Of a stretch of DNA of 64,000 nt, positions 45,234-54,663 are shown in pieces. Under the pieces are notes generated by a model. It saw only the letters and a program-made list of their open reading frames with translations. It did not search any database and had not been told where the DNA came from. The number at the start of each line of letters is the position of its first letter. Position 1 is the first letter of the stretch. Source of the stretch: Fodinibius salinus (lineage in GTDB: Bacteria; Bacteroidota; Rhodothermia; Balneolales; Balneolaceae); the NCBI RefSeq assembly GCF_008124865.1, contig NZ_VNHY01000001.1, forward strand, positions 372,001 through 436,000. Direction: 5' to 3'. Made by a program: the position numbers and the translations under genes.

Positions 45234-46120
45234 TGAGTACAGCATATTTATTTCCGGGACAAGGTGCACAATTTGTAGGAATGGGAGAGTCTCACTACCA
45301 GGAGAATGAGGTTTTTGCATCACTGGTAGATCGTGCCAATGAGATTCTTGGTTTTGACCTTAAGCAGATTATGTTCGAAGGTCCCGAGGAAAAGCTAAAG
45401 CAGACTGAATTTACGCAACCCGCTATCTTTTTACACTCAGTGGCCCGTTTTCAGATGCTTGATGCACATCCTGATATGGTGGCAGGACACAGCTTAGGAG
45501 AGTTTTCTGCTCTCGTGGCATGCGGAGCTATATCTTTTGAAGATGCATTGCAGATCGTCCGCCGCCGAGGTGAACTTATGCAACAGGCCGGTGAAGAAAA
45601 TCCCGGTACAATGGCAGCGGTGATTGGTATGGATGACGAAGTGGTAGAAGAAAAATGCCGTGAAGCTACCGAGGCTATAGGAGAAGAAGTGATTGCTGCT
45701 AACTATAACTGTCCGGGCCAGATTGTAATATCGGGTAATATTGAGGCGGTAAAGAAAGCTGTTTCTCTTTTAAAAGACGAAGGTTGTCGATTAGCAAAAA
45801 TGTTGCCAGTGAGTGGTGCTTTTCACTCATCACTGATGCAATCCGCTTATGATGGGCTTGAGGAAAGCCTGGGATCGCTTGATATAGCAGAACCTGATTG
45901 TCCTATTTACAGTAATTATACAGCACGGCCAACAGAAGATCCCGAAGAAATTCGAAGTAATGTATTAAATCAGCTTTTAAATCCCGTAAGATGGACACAG
46001 ACGCTCCAGATCATGCATCAGCACGGGGCTGAGTCTTTTGTAGAAGTGGGGCCCGGGAAGGTGCTTCAGGGATTAGTCAAGCGTACGCTTGATAATGTAG
46101 AAATTAACGGATATCAATAA
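45233..46120 (+). CDS. fabD: Malonyl-CoA:ACP transacylase
   Basis: A 295-residue enzyme that loads malonyl groups onto acyl carrier protein. AYLFPGQGAQFVGMG opens the protein, the nucleophile is in AGHSLGEFSAL near residue 86, and the histidine lies in VSGAFHSSLM near 200. The open frame extends upstream into fabH, but the ATG at 45233, overlapping the fabH stop by one base, gives the standard N-terminus and indicates translational coupling. Confidence 0.97.
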   Translation: MSTAYLFPGQGAQFVGMGESHYQENEVFASLVDRANEILGFDLKQIMFEGPEEKLKQTEFTQPAIFLHSVARFQMLDAHPDMVAGHSLGEFSALVACGAISFEDALQIVRRRGELMQQAGEENPGTMAAVIGMDDEVVEEKCREATEAIGEEVIAANYNCPGQIVISGNIEAVKKAVSLLKDEGCRLAKMLPVSGAFHSSLMQSAYDGLEESLGSLDIAEPDCPIYSNYTARPTEDPEEIRSNVLNQLLNPVRWTQTLQIMHQHGAESFVEVGPGKVLQGLVKRTLDNVEINGYQ

Positions 46121-46140
46121 TTACTTAACGTGTTTAGACT

Positions 46141-46890
46141 ATGAGTTTATCACTTGAAGGTAAAACAGCACTAGTCACCGGCGGTAGCAGAGGTATTGGA
46201 CGGTCTATTGCTCTTATGCTCGCAGAGTATGGAGCTGATGTAGCCCTGACGTATCACAGTTCAACAGATGCTGCCAATGAGGTTAAAGAAGAAATTGAAG
46301 ACCTTGGTCGAAATGCCAAAGCGATTCAGGCTGATGCTGTTGATCTTGATCGTGCCGATGAGGTTGTTTCCGCAATTACTGATGACTGGGAAAAACTCGA
46401 TATTCTGGTTAACAATGCCGGTATTACTAAGGATAACCTCATTCTGAGAATGAATGAGGAGCAGTGGGATCAGGTAATAGAAACTAATTTGAAAAGTATT
46501 TTTAATTACAGCAAGGCAGTTGCCAAGCCGATGATGCGCAACCGAGGCGGTTCCATTGTTAACATTAGTTCTGTTGTTGGTATTTCAGGAAATGCAGGGC
46601 AGAGTAATTATGCCGCATCCAAGGCCGGTATTATTGGATTTACGAAGTCGTACGCTAAAGAATTGGCCTCAAGAAATATTCGAGCCAATGTGGTAGCTCC
46701 CGGATATATTGTAACCGAAATGACCGATGAGCTTGATGAGGATCTTTTGGATGCTATTAAGGAGGATACACCGTTGGATCGGGCCGGTGAAGCTGAAGAA
46801 GTAGCGGCTACCGTGTTATTTCTATCCTCCGATTTAAGTTCTTACATTACCGGCGAAGTATTGCGCGTTGATGGCGGTATGGCAATGTAA
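46141..46890 (+). CDS. fabG: 3-oxoacyl-ACP reductase
   Basis: A 249-residue short-chain dehydrogenase that reduces 3-oxoacyl-ACP with NADPH. The cofactor motif TGGSRGIGRSIA lies near residues 13-24, NNAG near 92, and the catalytic tetrad includes Ser143/144, Tyr157 and Lys161 (NYAASKAG). The C-terminus DGGMAM is typical. It is separated from fabD by 20 bases; a 137-base gap to acpP suggests a separate acpP promoter. Confidence 0.97.
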   Translation: MSLSLEGKTALVTGGSRGIGRSIALMLAEYGADVALTYHSSTDAANEVKEEIEDLGRNAKAIQADAVDLDRADEVVSAITDDWEKLDILVNNAGITKDNLILRMNEEQWDQVIETNLKSIFNYSKAVAKPMMRNRGGSIVNISSVVGISGNAGQSNYAASKAGIIGFTKSYAKELASRNIRANVVAPGYIVTEMTDELDEDLLDAIKEDTPLDRAGEAEEVAATVLFLSSDLSSYITGEVLRVDGGMAM

Positions 46891-47027
46891 GCTATTGTAA
46901 AGCGTATCAATGCATTGTAACTTACATAAGTGTGTTTTTTTATAATTAAATTGTATCTTCTGCTGATGATTATCAAAGTAGAAAATACATTGTTCTCATA
47001 AACTCGAAAATAAGCTAAATAACAATT

Positions 47028-47264
47028 ATGTCACAAGACGTAGAAGCTAAGGTAAAAAATATCATCGTTGACAAATTAGGCGTTGATGAATCTGAAGTTA
47101 CTCACGAAGCTAATTTTACAAATGATTTAGGTGCTGATTCACTTGATACTGTAGAACTCATTATGGAGTTTGAAAAAGAATTTGATATCAGTATTCCTGA
47201 TGAAGATGCCGAAAATATTGCCACGGTAGGTAACGCAGTAGAATATCTGCAAGAGCAAGTATAA
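47028..47264 (+). CDS. acpP: Acyl carrier protein
   Basis: A 78-residue acidic four-helix protein. The phosphopantetheine site is Ser38 in [10 protein letters not shown], with the family opening ([15 protein letters not shown]) and end (VEYLQEQV). It carries growing acyl chains between the Fab enzymes. The 137-base gap upstream contains no gene; a separate promoter is likely, given how abundant ACP must be. fabF begins 27 bases downstream. Confidence 0.98.
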   Translation: MSQDVEAKVKNIIVDKLGVDESEVTHEANFTNDLGADSLDTVELIMEFEKEFDISIPDEDAENIATVGNAVEYLQEQV

Positions 47265-47291
47265 TAACTATTTACGCTAAAAAACTTTAGC

Positions 47292-48539
47292 ATGTCGAAA
47301 CAACGCAGAGTTGTCATTACCGGAATTGGTGCCCTTACCCCTGTAGGTAAGACGGCACCAGATTTCTGGAATGGACTGATTTCAGGAAAGAGCGGCGCCC
47401 AACCGATAGAACATTTCGATACTTCAGAGTTTCCTACAAAGTTTGCGGCCCAAATTGATGGTTACGATCCCGAAGATTATTTCGATCGTAAAGAGGCTCG
47501 CCGCATGGATAAAGTATGTCAGTACGCACTTATCGCGGCTGAAGAAGCCATTGAGGATACAGGGCTAATGCTTGACGAAATCAATAAAGATAATGTGGCC
47601 GTAATTGTGGGAACCGGAATTGGAGGAATGATTACCTTCTATGAACAATCGGTAGCTCTACATGAGCATGGTCCCAAAGGGGTTTCGCCGTTCTTTATCC
47701 CTAAGCTTATTCCCGACATGGTAGCGGGACAAATTTCTATTAAATATGGGTTTAAAGGTCCCAATTTTTGTGCAGTCTCTGCATGTGCAACAGGATCTCA
47801 TAACATTGCCCTGGCATATGATGCTATTCGTAACGGACAGTGTGATATGGCTGTTTCGGGCGGATCAGAAGCACCGGTATCAAAAGTAGGTGTTGCTGGT
47901 TTTAATTCCATGCGTGCCATGTCAACTCGTAACGATGACCCCAAGGCAGCATCACGACCGTTTGATAAAGATCGCGACGGTTTTGTGTTGGGTGAAGGTT
48001 CTGCTATTCTCTTTCTTGAAGAGTACGAGCGAGCGAAAGAACGTGGTGCTCAAATTTATGGTGAGATTGTAGGTTATGGATTTTCGGGTGATGCCCATCA
48101 TATTACAGCTCCTGATCCGGATGGGGAAGGGGTCATTCTAGCCATAAACAGAGCATTGGATTCAGCAGAAATTGAGCCCGAAGAAGTTGATCACATCAAT
48201 ATGCATGGAACATCAACACCGCTAGGTGATATTGCCGAGACCAACTCTATTAAAAAAGTTTTCGGCGATCATGCGTACGAGATTAGTCACAACTCAACAA
48301 AATCGATGACGGGGCATTCTCTTGGTGCTGCTGGAGCGATGGAGGCGTTGGCAGCGATGCTCACTACTTATCATGGAACTATACCGCCTACAATCAATTT
48401 TGAAACACCCGATCCGGAATGCGATTTGGATTATACTTTCAATGAGTCAACTGTCCGAGATGTAAAATACGCGTTGAACAATGCATTTGGATTTGGTGGA
48501 CACAACACTTCACTCGTATTCAAAAAATTTGATGAATAA
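47292..48539 (+). CDS. fabF: Beta-ketoacyl-ACP synthase II
   Basis: A 415-residue condensing enzyme of the elongation cycle. Catalytic Cys165 lies in VSACATGSHN, and the two histidines in HGTSTPLGD (near 304) and SMTGHSLGAAGAMEAL (near 340). The opening RRVVITGIGALTPVG is standard. Its place after acpP is the classic FabF arrangement, favouring FabF over FabB. rnc begins three bases after its stop. Confidence 0.97.
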   Translation: MSKQRRVVITGIGALTPVGKTAPDFWNGLISGKSGAQPIEHFDTSEFPTKFAAQIDGYDPEDYFDRKEARRMDKVCQYALIAAEEAIEDTGLMLDEINKDNVAVIVGTGIGGMITFYEQSVALHEHGPKGVSPFFIPKLIPDMVAGQISIKYGFKGPNFCAVSACATGSHNIALAYDAIRNGQCDMAVSGGSEAPVSKVGVAGFNSMRAMSTRNDDPKAASRPFDKDRDGFVLGEGSAILFLEEYERAKERGAQIYGEIVGYGFSGDAHHITAPDPDGEGVILAINRALDSAEIEPEEVDHINMHGTSTPLGDIAETNSIKKVFGDHAYEISHNSTKSMTGHSLGAAGAMEALAAMLTTYHGTIPPTINFETPDPECDLDYTFNESTVRDVKYALNNAFGFGGHNTSLVFKKFDE

Positions 48540-48542
48540 TTA

Positions 48543-49295
48543 ATGTTAGATAAACTTCGGTCTTTTTTCGAAACTGACGCGAAGCATTTCCCTGAATACG
48601 AGGAACGGATTAAAGAACTGGAATCAATTATTGAGTTTTCAGTTAATGATCCGGGTATTTTTCTCCAGGCACTGCGGCATCGATCAACAGTAGAAGACGA
48701 TCATTTTCCCTCCTCGGATTCGTATGAACGGCTGGAGTTTTTGGGAGATGCGGTTTTAGATCTCATTGTCACAGAGGTAATTTTTGATTTGTATCCTGAG
48801 AAAGATGAGGGATTTCTTACCAAACTAAGAGCCAAATTAGTCCGCGGTGATTCGCTGGCTATGTTTTCCCGTAAGTTACAATTGCATGATCTTATCCTTT
48901 TGGGAGATCGTGTCAAGGGACAAGGCGTAGCTCGGTCAAAGAGTGTATCGGCGGATGCTTTTGAAGCACTTGTCGGGGCAATTTATGTTGATTTAGGCTA
49001 TGATAACTGCCTGACTTTTGTACGTAATGTGATTCGCAAACACGTGAATTTTGACAAATTGTTGGACTCTCTGGATAATTATAAAAGTTTGCTGCTTGAA
49101 TATGCTCAAGCCCGCCAGTTAGCAATTCCCACCTATCATGTTATTGCTGAGCGGGGACCCGATCATGATAAAACATTTGAAGTAGAAACACGGGTTGATA
49201 AAGAGTCAGTAGCCGAAGGAGAAGGCAAGAGCAAAAAAGAAGCCGAACAACGAGCCGCTCGGAAAGCACTTAACAAGCTAAAAGAAAAAGATTAG
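48543..49295 (+). CDS. rnc: Ribonuclease III
   Basis: A 250-residue double-strand RNA endonuclease. The catalytic domain carries the signature YERLEFLGDAVLDL near residues 60-73, with the second metal-ligand block SVSADAFEALVGAIY near 137-150. A double-stranded RNA-binding domain covers about 172-245 (YKSLLLEYAQAR, then GEGKSKKEAEQRAARKAL). It processes rRNA precursors and structured mRNAs. A 40-residue N-terminal lead is longer than in E. coli. It ends the fab operon and converges on dnaB with a four-base overlap. Confidence 0.97.
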   Translation: MLDKLRSFFETDAKHFPEYEERIKELESIIEFSVNDPGIFLQALRHRSTVEDDHFPSSDSYERLEFLGDAVLDLIVTEVIFDLYPEKDEGFLTKLRAKLVRGDSLAMFSRKLQLHDLILLGDRVKGQGVARSKSVSADAFEALVGAIYVDLGYDNCLTFVRNVIRKHVNFDKLLDSLDNYKSLLLEYAQARQLAIPTYHVIAERGPDHDKTFEVETRVDKESVAEGEGKSKKEAEQRAARKALNKLKEKD

Positions 49296-50812
49296 AAAGG
49301 CGCCTCGTCATCTTCCCCGCCTTCGGGGCTGGGATTATGACCCATCGGAGGAGCACCGTCACCATTATTAGATGAATTACTGTTATTACCTTCACTGGCT
49401 TCCATAGGACCGGGGCTGGCGGAAGTGGGATTTTCAAAGCGGGCGTAATCCTTAATAAAGTACAGCGGTACTGTACCTACCGGGCCGTTACGCTGCTTGC
49501 CGATAATAAGTTCTGCCAGACCAGCTGTTGATTGCCCATCAGGCGTTGTTTTTATGCCATAGTATTCGGGCCGGTACAGAAAGCAGACAACATCGGCATC
49601 CTGTTCAATTGAGCCCGACTCTCGGAGATCGCTAAGCTGTGGGCGTTTATCACCGCCGCGTTGCTCAACAGCTCGGCTTAATTGAGAAAGGGCAACGACC
49701 GGTACATCCAAATCTTTCGCGAGTGCTTTGAGCCCGCGTGAAATAGAAGCAATTTCTTGTTCGCGTGTGCCAAAATTGCCTGAGGCTGTCATAAGCTGCA
49801 GATAATCTACAACAATAAGTCCGATGTCGTGTTCGCTTTTCAGACGCCGACACTTGGTACGCAGCTCCATAATGCTTAGCCCGGGTGTATCATCAACAAA
49901 AATATTAGCGGTAAATAATCGTCCTGCAGCATCAATAAGTCGTTTAAACTGCTTATCTTTAAGTTGACCTGAGCGTGCAGACTGTGCATCGATACGCCCC
50001 TCCATAGTTAATAGACGTTGTACTAGTGACTGATTGGACATCTCAAGGCTAAAAATAGCAACCTTTGTTTGTTTTTCGGGGTCTTGATGCAGGGCGGCAT
50101 TTCGCGCTGTCGTTAGCACGTATGCTGTCTTACCCATTGAAGGTCTAGCTGCTACAATAATCAAATCTCCATCCTGCCAGCCGGCTGTGTATTTATCCAC
50201 ATCAGTGCCCGTAGGTACACCGGTAATACCCGATGATTTTCCTCTCATTTCCTCGAGATGCGAAAGTGTGTCTTTTAAGACATCCCCAATGGGTTGGGCC
50301 TGGGCCCGTTGCTTAGAGTTCGAGAGATCGAAGATACGCTGCTCAGCCCGATCGAGTACGTCAAAGGGATCAGAAGAACTGTCGTATGCTTCCTTAATGA
50401 TATCGGTGCACCCCAGAATTAGATTTCGCTTTGTAGCTTTTTCTGAAATAATCTGGGCGTGATAATCAATGTTGGCCGCTGAACTTACCGAGCGGGTAAG
50501 TTCAGACAAATAACCTGCTCCGCCGCAGGTGTCAAGCAGTCCCTTGTCTCGGAGTTCATTTTCTACAGTGAGCAGGTCAAGAGGATTATCGCGTTCGTAC
50601 AGATCTTGTAGAACCTCAAAAATATGTTGGTGCGCCGGCTTGTAAAAATCATTAGCCGATAGCATTTGCAGTGCTACGGTAGCAGCTTCATGTTCAATGA
50701 GCATGGCACCAAGTACCGCTTCTTCAACTTCAACGGCTTGGGGAGGGACCCGGCCACCATCTTCTAAAATATCAGAATCGTTACTTTTGTAATTGGAATT
50801 CTTTGATGCCAT
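49292..50812 (-). CDS. dnaB: Replicative DNA helicase DnaB
   Basis: A 506-residue hexameric helicase. The N-terminal helical domain (about 20-125) precedes a linker and the RecA-like domain with Walker A ARPSMGKTAYV near residue 225, Walker B LIVVDYLQLM near 325, and ALSQLSRAVEQRGGDKRPQLSDLRESGSI split across residues 380-410. No intein interrupts it. The last 45 residues are a low-complexity tail rich in Gly, Asn, Ser and Glu. It unwinds DNA at the fork. It converges with rnc. Confidence 0.98.
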   Translation of the reverse strand: MASKNSNYKSNDSDILEDGGRVPPQAVEVEEAVLGAMLIEHEAATVALQMLSANDFYKPAHQHIFEVLQDLYERDNPLDLLTVENELRDKGLLDTCGGAGYLSELTRSVSSAANIDYHAQIISEKATKRNLILGCTDIIKEAYDSSSDPFDVLDRAEQRIFDLSNSKQRAQAQPIGDVLKDTLSHLEEMRGKSSGITGVPTGTDVDKYTAGWQDGDLIIVAARPSMGKTAYVLTTARNAALHQDPEKQTKVAIFSLEMSNQSLVQRLLTMEGRIDAQSARSGQLKDKQFKRLIDAAGRLFTANIFVDDTPGLSIMELRTKCRRLKSEHDIGLIVVDYLQLMTASGNFGTREQEIASISRGLKALAKDLDVPVVALSQLSRAVEQRGGDKRPQLSDLRESGSIEQDADVVCFLYRPEYYGIKTTPDGQSTAGLAELIIGKQRNGPVGTVPLYFIKDYARFENPTSASPGPMEASEGNNSNSSNNGDGAPPMGHNPSPEGGEDDEAPF

Positions 50813-50950
50813 CCGTGCTGAAAATATAAATTGTTAAATTAATGAAGCTGAGCAAGTAGTGAGGCCCCAGCGAATCTTCGTTTTTGGATTAAACAGTATA
50901 AGAAATGGCAAACGTTATATGAAGCTGAATCATTAAAAAATAATGGGTTT

Positions 50951-51826
50951 TTATGGAGTGCCGCCCAGCTCATCATATCGTTTGCGGAGTAATTGTACAT
51001 CTTCCCAGGTTGGCCGTTTCCATTTTTCGTGACGGAGTAGCGCGGCGGGATGATAAGTGGCAAGCAGCTGGTATTTGCCGCGAAAATCGTGGAATTGGCC
51101 GCGCATTTTGGTGAGGGATAGGTTTTTGTCCAACAGAGTTTGAACTGCTACTTTTCCTACTCCTAAAATTAATTTTGGGTCTACCAAATCAATCTGTCGA
51201 AGCAAAAAGGGTAGGCTTCGTTTCCGTTCTTCCGGTTTTGGATTTCTGTTGTTTGGCGGACGATGTTTGAGAATATTTGCGATATATACATCTTCTCGCT
51301 CAAAGTCTATAGCCCTCAAAATTTTATTGAGTAGTTTCCCAGCCTTACCCACAAATGGTTCGCCTTGTTTATCTTCTTCGGCACCGGGCGCTTCACCAAT
51401 AATCATTAAGTCTGCATTAGGATTTCCTACGCCAAATACAAGCTGTGTACCGTCCAGGTCAGTTCGCAAGACATCTGCTTTTTGGCAAAGGCTTTCAAGC
51501 TCAGTCAGACTGTTACACTTATCGATTTCGTAATAAACGTCGTTTGAGTCATCTTGGTTGAAAAGTCCTTCTTGAGAGTCCAATGATTCGGAGTTTTGAG
51601 CAGTAGCCGTGGGAGTGTTCGTTTGTTTTTCCAATGGTTCCGAAACGCTATTCGAAGGGGAGGGAGGAGGCGGGGATTCTTTATTTTCAGATGTTGAATT
51701 TTCGCTTCCCCTTTCTTCTGTGGCAAAAGAAGTAGTACTAAAATCACCGTAAATTTCTCTCTCTTGTTCGATAAAAGAGTGGATTTGTTCAATCAGTTCT
51801 TCTGTGGTTTTTGAAGAGTCAGCCAT
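50951..51826 (-). CDS. Family 4-like uracil-DNA glycosylase with degenerate iron-sulfur site
   Basis: A 291-residue protein. Residues 1-95 are a low-complexity, Ser/Glu/Pro-rich extension. The UDG superfamily core follows: [10 protein letters not shown] (143-152), [21 protein letters not shown] (189-196) and TYHPAALLR (257-265). It excises uracil from DNA. Canonical family 4 enzymes hold a 4Fe-4S cluster with four cysteines (positions equivalent to 114, 117, 188 and 204 here); in this protein only Cys114 remains, the others being Ala117, His188 and Ser204. Catalytic motifs are intact, so activity without a cluster is plausible. Downstream of dnaB's own start region; 138 bases separate them. 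Confidence 0.85.
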   Translation of the reverse strand: MADSSKTTEELIEQIHSFIEQEREIYGDFSTTSFATEERGSENSTSENKESPPPPSPSNSVSEPLEKQTNTPTATAQNSESLDSQEGLFNQDDSNDVYYEIDKCNSLTELESLCQKADVLRTDLDGTQLVFGVGNPNADLMIIGEAPGAEEDKQGEPFVGKAGKLLNKILRAIDFEREDVYIANILKHRPPNNRNPKPEERKRSLPFLLRQIDLVDPKLILGVGKVAVQTLLDKNLSLTKMRGQFHDFRGKYQLLATYHPAALLRHEKWKRPTWEDVQLLRKRYDELGGTP

Positions 51827-52117
51827 GAAAATCTTGCACTAGATGATAATCAAAAAAAGAGTTTACGACTTTTCGTGATGTTTTTAAAGCACTGAAAGAA
51901 ATTTTTAATAAATTGAACCCAAAATCTAATATCTGCGATTTGGCTATAGATTGATAGCTAAAATAAGCAGGAATACTATGCTGAATTTATTCAGGATTTA
52001 TCTATCTAACTTTATGTTTAGATATACGATTTTTGCATTTAAATGCCTGGAAGCAAAGTTTTGAAATATTTTTCTACAATTTCATTCCATTGTTTCATCG
52101 CGGAGAATGAAAACCAA

Positions 52118-53452
52118 TTACCCGACCAATTCGGCAATTGTACGCTCTTCTTCTTTTGCTTGTGGAGTAAGTTCACCAATCAGATAGCCATCTTTGGCGC
52201 GTGTCCCCAACCGAACAGGTAAAATCTTATTTTCATACTGTGGATTGTAAGGAATGCCGACCCGCACATAGTTGTCTGTCCATCCGAGCATGGCTCCATT
52301 GTGATTAGCACCTTCGAAGAGTACCGGACGAACTTGATCCGTAAAAGAAGTATCAAAATGGTAGCGCTTTTTCTTTGACAGGCGACGCAATTTGTGGGTC
52401 CGTTCTTTGCGGACACTATCCTGAACATTGTGTTCAATTTCCAGGGCATGGGTGTTGGGACGTTCTGAATAAGTAAACACGTGCAGGTAGGAGATCGGCA
52501 AATCAGATATAAAATCAAATGATTCTTGAAATAGCTCATCTGTTTCGCCGGGATGACCTGTAATGACATCCACACCGATAGCCGCATCTGGCATTAACTC
52601 TTTGATGAGCTCCACACGTTCTTTATAGAGTCCCGATTGGTACCGACGACGCATAAGCCCCAGCATTTCGTCGCTGCCGCTTTGCAGGGGCATATGAAAG
52701 TGCGGCTGCATTTTGTCTGAATCTGCTGTAAAACGGATAATATCTTCGTGCATCAGGTTTGGCTCAACTGATGAAAACCGAATGCGTTCCAGTTCCTGTA
52801 TTTTATCAAGAGCTTGGATAAGCATAAAGAAATTTTCATCGGTACCGCGACCAAAATCTCCGGCGTTGACACCCGTTATAACTACCTCTTTGAAACCATC
52901 TTGGACCAAGAGCTCGGCATTCTTTACCACTGAAGAAATCTCAGGGCTACGACTTTCGCCCCTCGCCATGGGAATAGTACAAAAAGAGCAGTTGTAGCTA
53001 CAGCCGTCCTGCACTTTAAGGAAGGCTCGTGTGCGGTCATCTGCTGAGAAAGCATTGTGAAAATCGACAGCTTCGTTAACATCCGAATTATAAACAATAG
53101 GTTCGGATCGTTTTTCAAAATCATCAAACAGTTCGAGCAGCTTAAATTTATTCTTAGCGCCCAGGATGGCATCAACGCCGTCAATATCTGCAATTTCATC
53201 AGGCTCAAGCTGTGCATAACAGCCAATGACGGCAACAAAAGCATCTGCATTTCTGCGAAGGGCGCGGCGGACGGTACTGCGGCAGGTGGCATTGGCACTT
53301 TGTGTGACCGAGCAGGTATTAATCACATAAATATCAGCCTTACTATCGAAATCAGTGATATGATAACCCTCTTCTTCAAAATCCTGCTGAATAGCCATGG
53401 TTTCTGAGTAATTCAGCTTACAGCCAAGGGTTTTAAATGCTACATCTTTCAT
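52118..53452 (-). CDS. mtaB: tRNA (N6-threonylcarbamoyladenosine(37)-C2)-methylthiotransferase MtaB
   Basis: A 444-residue radical-SAM methylthiotransferase. The N-terminal UPF0004 domain carries the auxiliary cluster cysteines in TLGCKLNYSE, NTCSVTQSA and VIGCYAQL. The radical-SAM CxxxCxxC is in QDGCSYNCSFCTIP near residues 147-157. A TRAM-like C-terminal domain follows. The NTCSVT form and the lack of the MiaB-type NTCxxR place it with MtaB, which converts t6A to ms2t6A at position 37 of tRNAs. It lies downstream of nuoH, 178 bases away, and is probably separate. Confidence 0.93.
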   Translation of the reverse strand: MKDVAFKTLGCKLNYSETMAIQQDFEEEGYHITDFDSKADIYVINTCSVTQSANATCRSTVRRALRRNADAFVAVIGCYAQLEPDEIADIDGVDAILGAKNKFKLLELFDDFEKRSEPIVYNSDVNEAVDFHNAFSADDRTRAFLKVQDGCSYNCSFCTIPMARGESRSPEISSVVKNAELLVQDGFKEVVITGVNAGDFGRGTDENFFMLIQALDKIQELERIRFSSVEPNLMHEDIIRFTADSDKMQPHFHMPLQSGSDEMLGLMRRRYQSGLYKERVELIKELMPDAAIGVDVITGHPGETDELFQESFDFISDLPISYLHVFTYSERPNTHALEIEHNVQDSVRKERTHKLRRLSKKKRYHFDTSFTDQVRPVLFEGANHNGAMLGWTDNYVRVGIPYNPQYENKILPVRLGTRAKDGYLIGELTPQAKEEERTIAELVG

Positions 53453-53630
53453 GGTATAAAACCTTCAGGTTAGAGCAAAGGACATTTTATTATTTTGTCC
53501 TGAGGATTAAACATCTAGCTGATAAAAAATATTGAAAACGTACATAAATCTATAATGGCAAATATTTACTGCCATCAGGAGCATCGCTACAAATACGTAC
53601 TGATTTGTTACCAGATTCTGCTAAATGCTA

Positions 53631-54650
53631 TTATCCCAAATAGTGATGCCAGGCATAGATAATGATTGCGAGGCCAAGGAAGTTAAAAATGCTAATAGGA
53701 AGCAGTCGTTTCCATCCAAGTTTCATCACTTGATTATACTTAAACCGCGGAATCGTCCATCGCACCCAGATGTACGTAAAAATCCAGAATGCTGTTTTAA
53801 CGGTAAATACAGAAATATCCAGAATGGCCTTAGCGGCAGTACCTGCTTCCGGTAATATTGATTCATAATATCCTGCCCAGGGCAGATGATAACCGCCAAA
53901 GAAAAATGTAGTGATAAGCATGCTGCCGATGACTACGTGCATGTATTCGGCCAGAAAGAACATCCCGAATTTCATAGAACTGTATTCGGTATGATAACCA
54001 CCCACAAGCTCTTGTTCAGCTTCCGGCAAATCAAAAGGGTGACGGTTGGATTCAGCAAAAGCTGCAACTATAAAAATGACTGCCCCAATTGGGTTACGAA
54101 AAATATTCCACCAAAATTCTTGTGCATTAACAACATCAATAAAACTGAGAGAACCGGTAAATAAGATACAAGAGGCAATAGCCATGCCCATAGGCAATTC
54201 GTAGCTAATCATTTGCGCGGCGGCACGTAACCCGCCCAGCAAAGAATATTTACTGTTTGAGGCCCATCCACCGAGGGTAACGCCATAAACAGCTAATGAG
54301 TTTACGGCAAGCAAATAGAGCACGGCTGCATTGATATCGGTAACATAAAGTCCGTCTCCAAAAGGAATTACCGCCACAGTCATCAGTGCAGTAATTACCG
54401 GAATCATGGGAGCAATAGCATGGATTGTTTTAAATCCCTGTGTTGGAGTGACATCTTCTTTAAGAAGCAGCTTTAAAACGTCGGCAATTGGTTGAAATAG
54501 CCCCAGTGGTCCTACGCGGTTGGGGCCATATCGATTTTGAATAAATGCAGCTACACGACGTTCGGCATATACGGCAATAGCTGCTGAATTGAGTAGCATA
54601 AAAAGTGCTACTCCTAAAACGATGTATGATGTGGTAGTTACTGGTTCCAT
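53631..54650 (-). CDS. nuoH: NADH-quinone oxidoreductase subunit H
   Basis: A 339-residue membrane subunit of complex I with eight hydrophobic helices. The conserved loops are ERRVAAFIQNRYGPNRVGP (near residue 30), the quinone-site loop FAESNRHPFDLPEAEQEL near 205-222 and GYHTEYSSMKFGMFFLAEYM just after. It forms the quinone chamber next to NuoB and NuoD. It is the last nuo gene here, 13 bases after nuoG; nuoI and the antiporter-like subunits are not adjacent. Confidence 0.97.
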   Translation of the reverse strand: MEPVTTTSYIVLGVALFMLLNSAAIAVYAERRVAAFIQNRYGPNRVGPLGLFQPIADVLKLLLKEDVTPTQGFKTIHAIAPMIPVITALMTVAVIPFGDGLYVTDINAAVLYLLAVNSLAVYGVTLGGWASNSKYSLLGGLRAAAQMISYELPMGMAIASCILFTGSLSFIDVVNAQEFWWNIFRNPIGAVIFIVAAFAESNRHPFDLPEAEQELVGGYHTEYSSMKFGMFFLAEYMHVVIGSMLITTFFFGGYHLPWAGYYESILPEAGTAAKAILDISVFTVKTAFWIFTYIWVRWTIPRFKYNQVMKLGWKRLLPISIFNFLGLAIIIYAWHHYLG

Positions 54651-54663
54651 TCAAATAGTTGTT

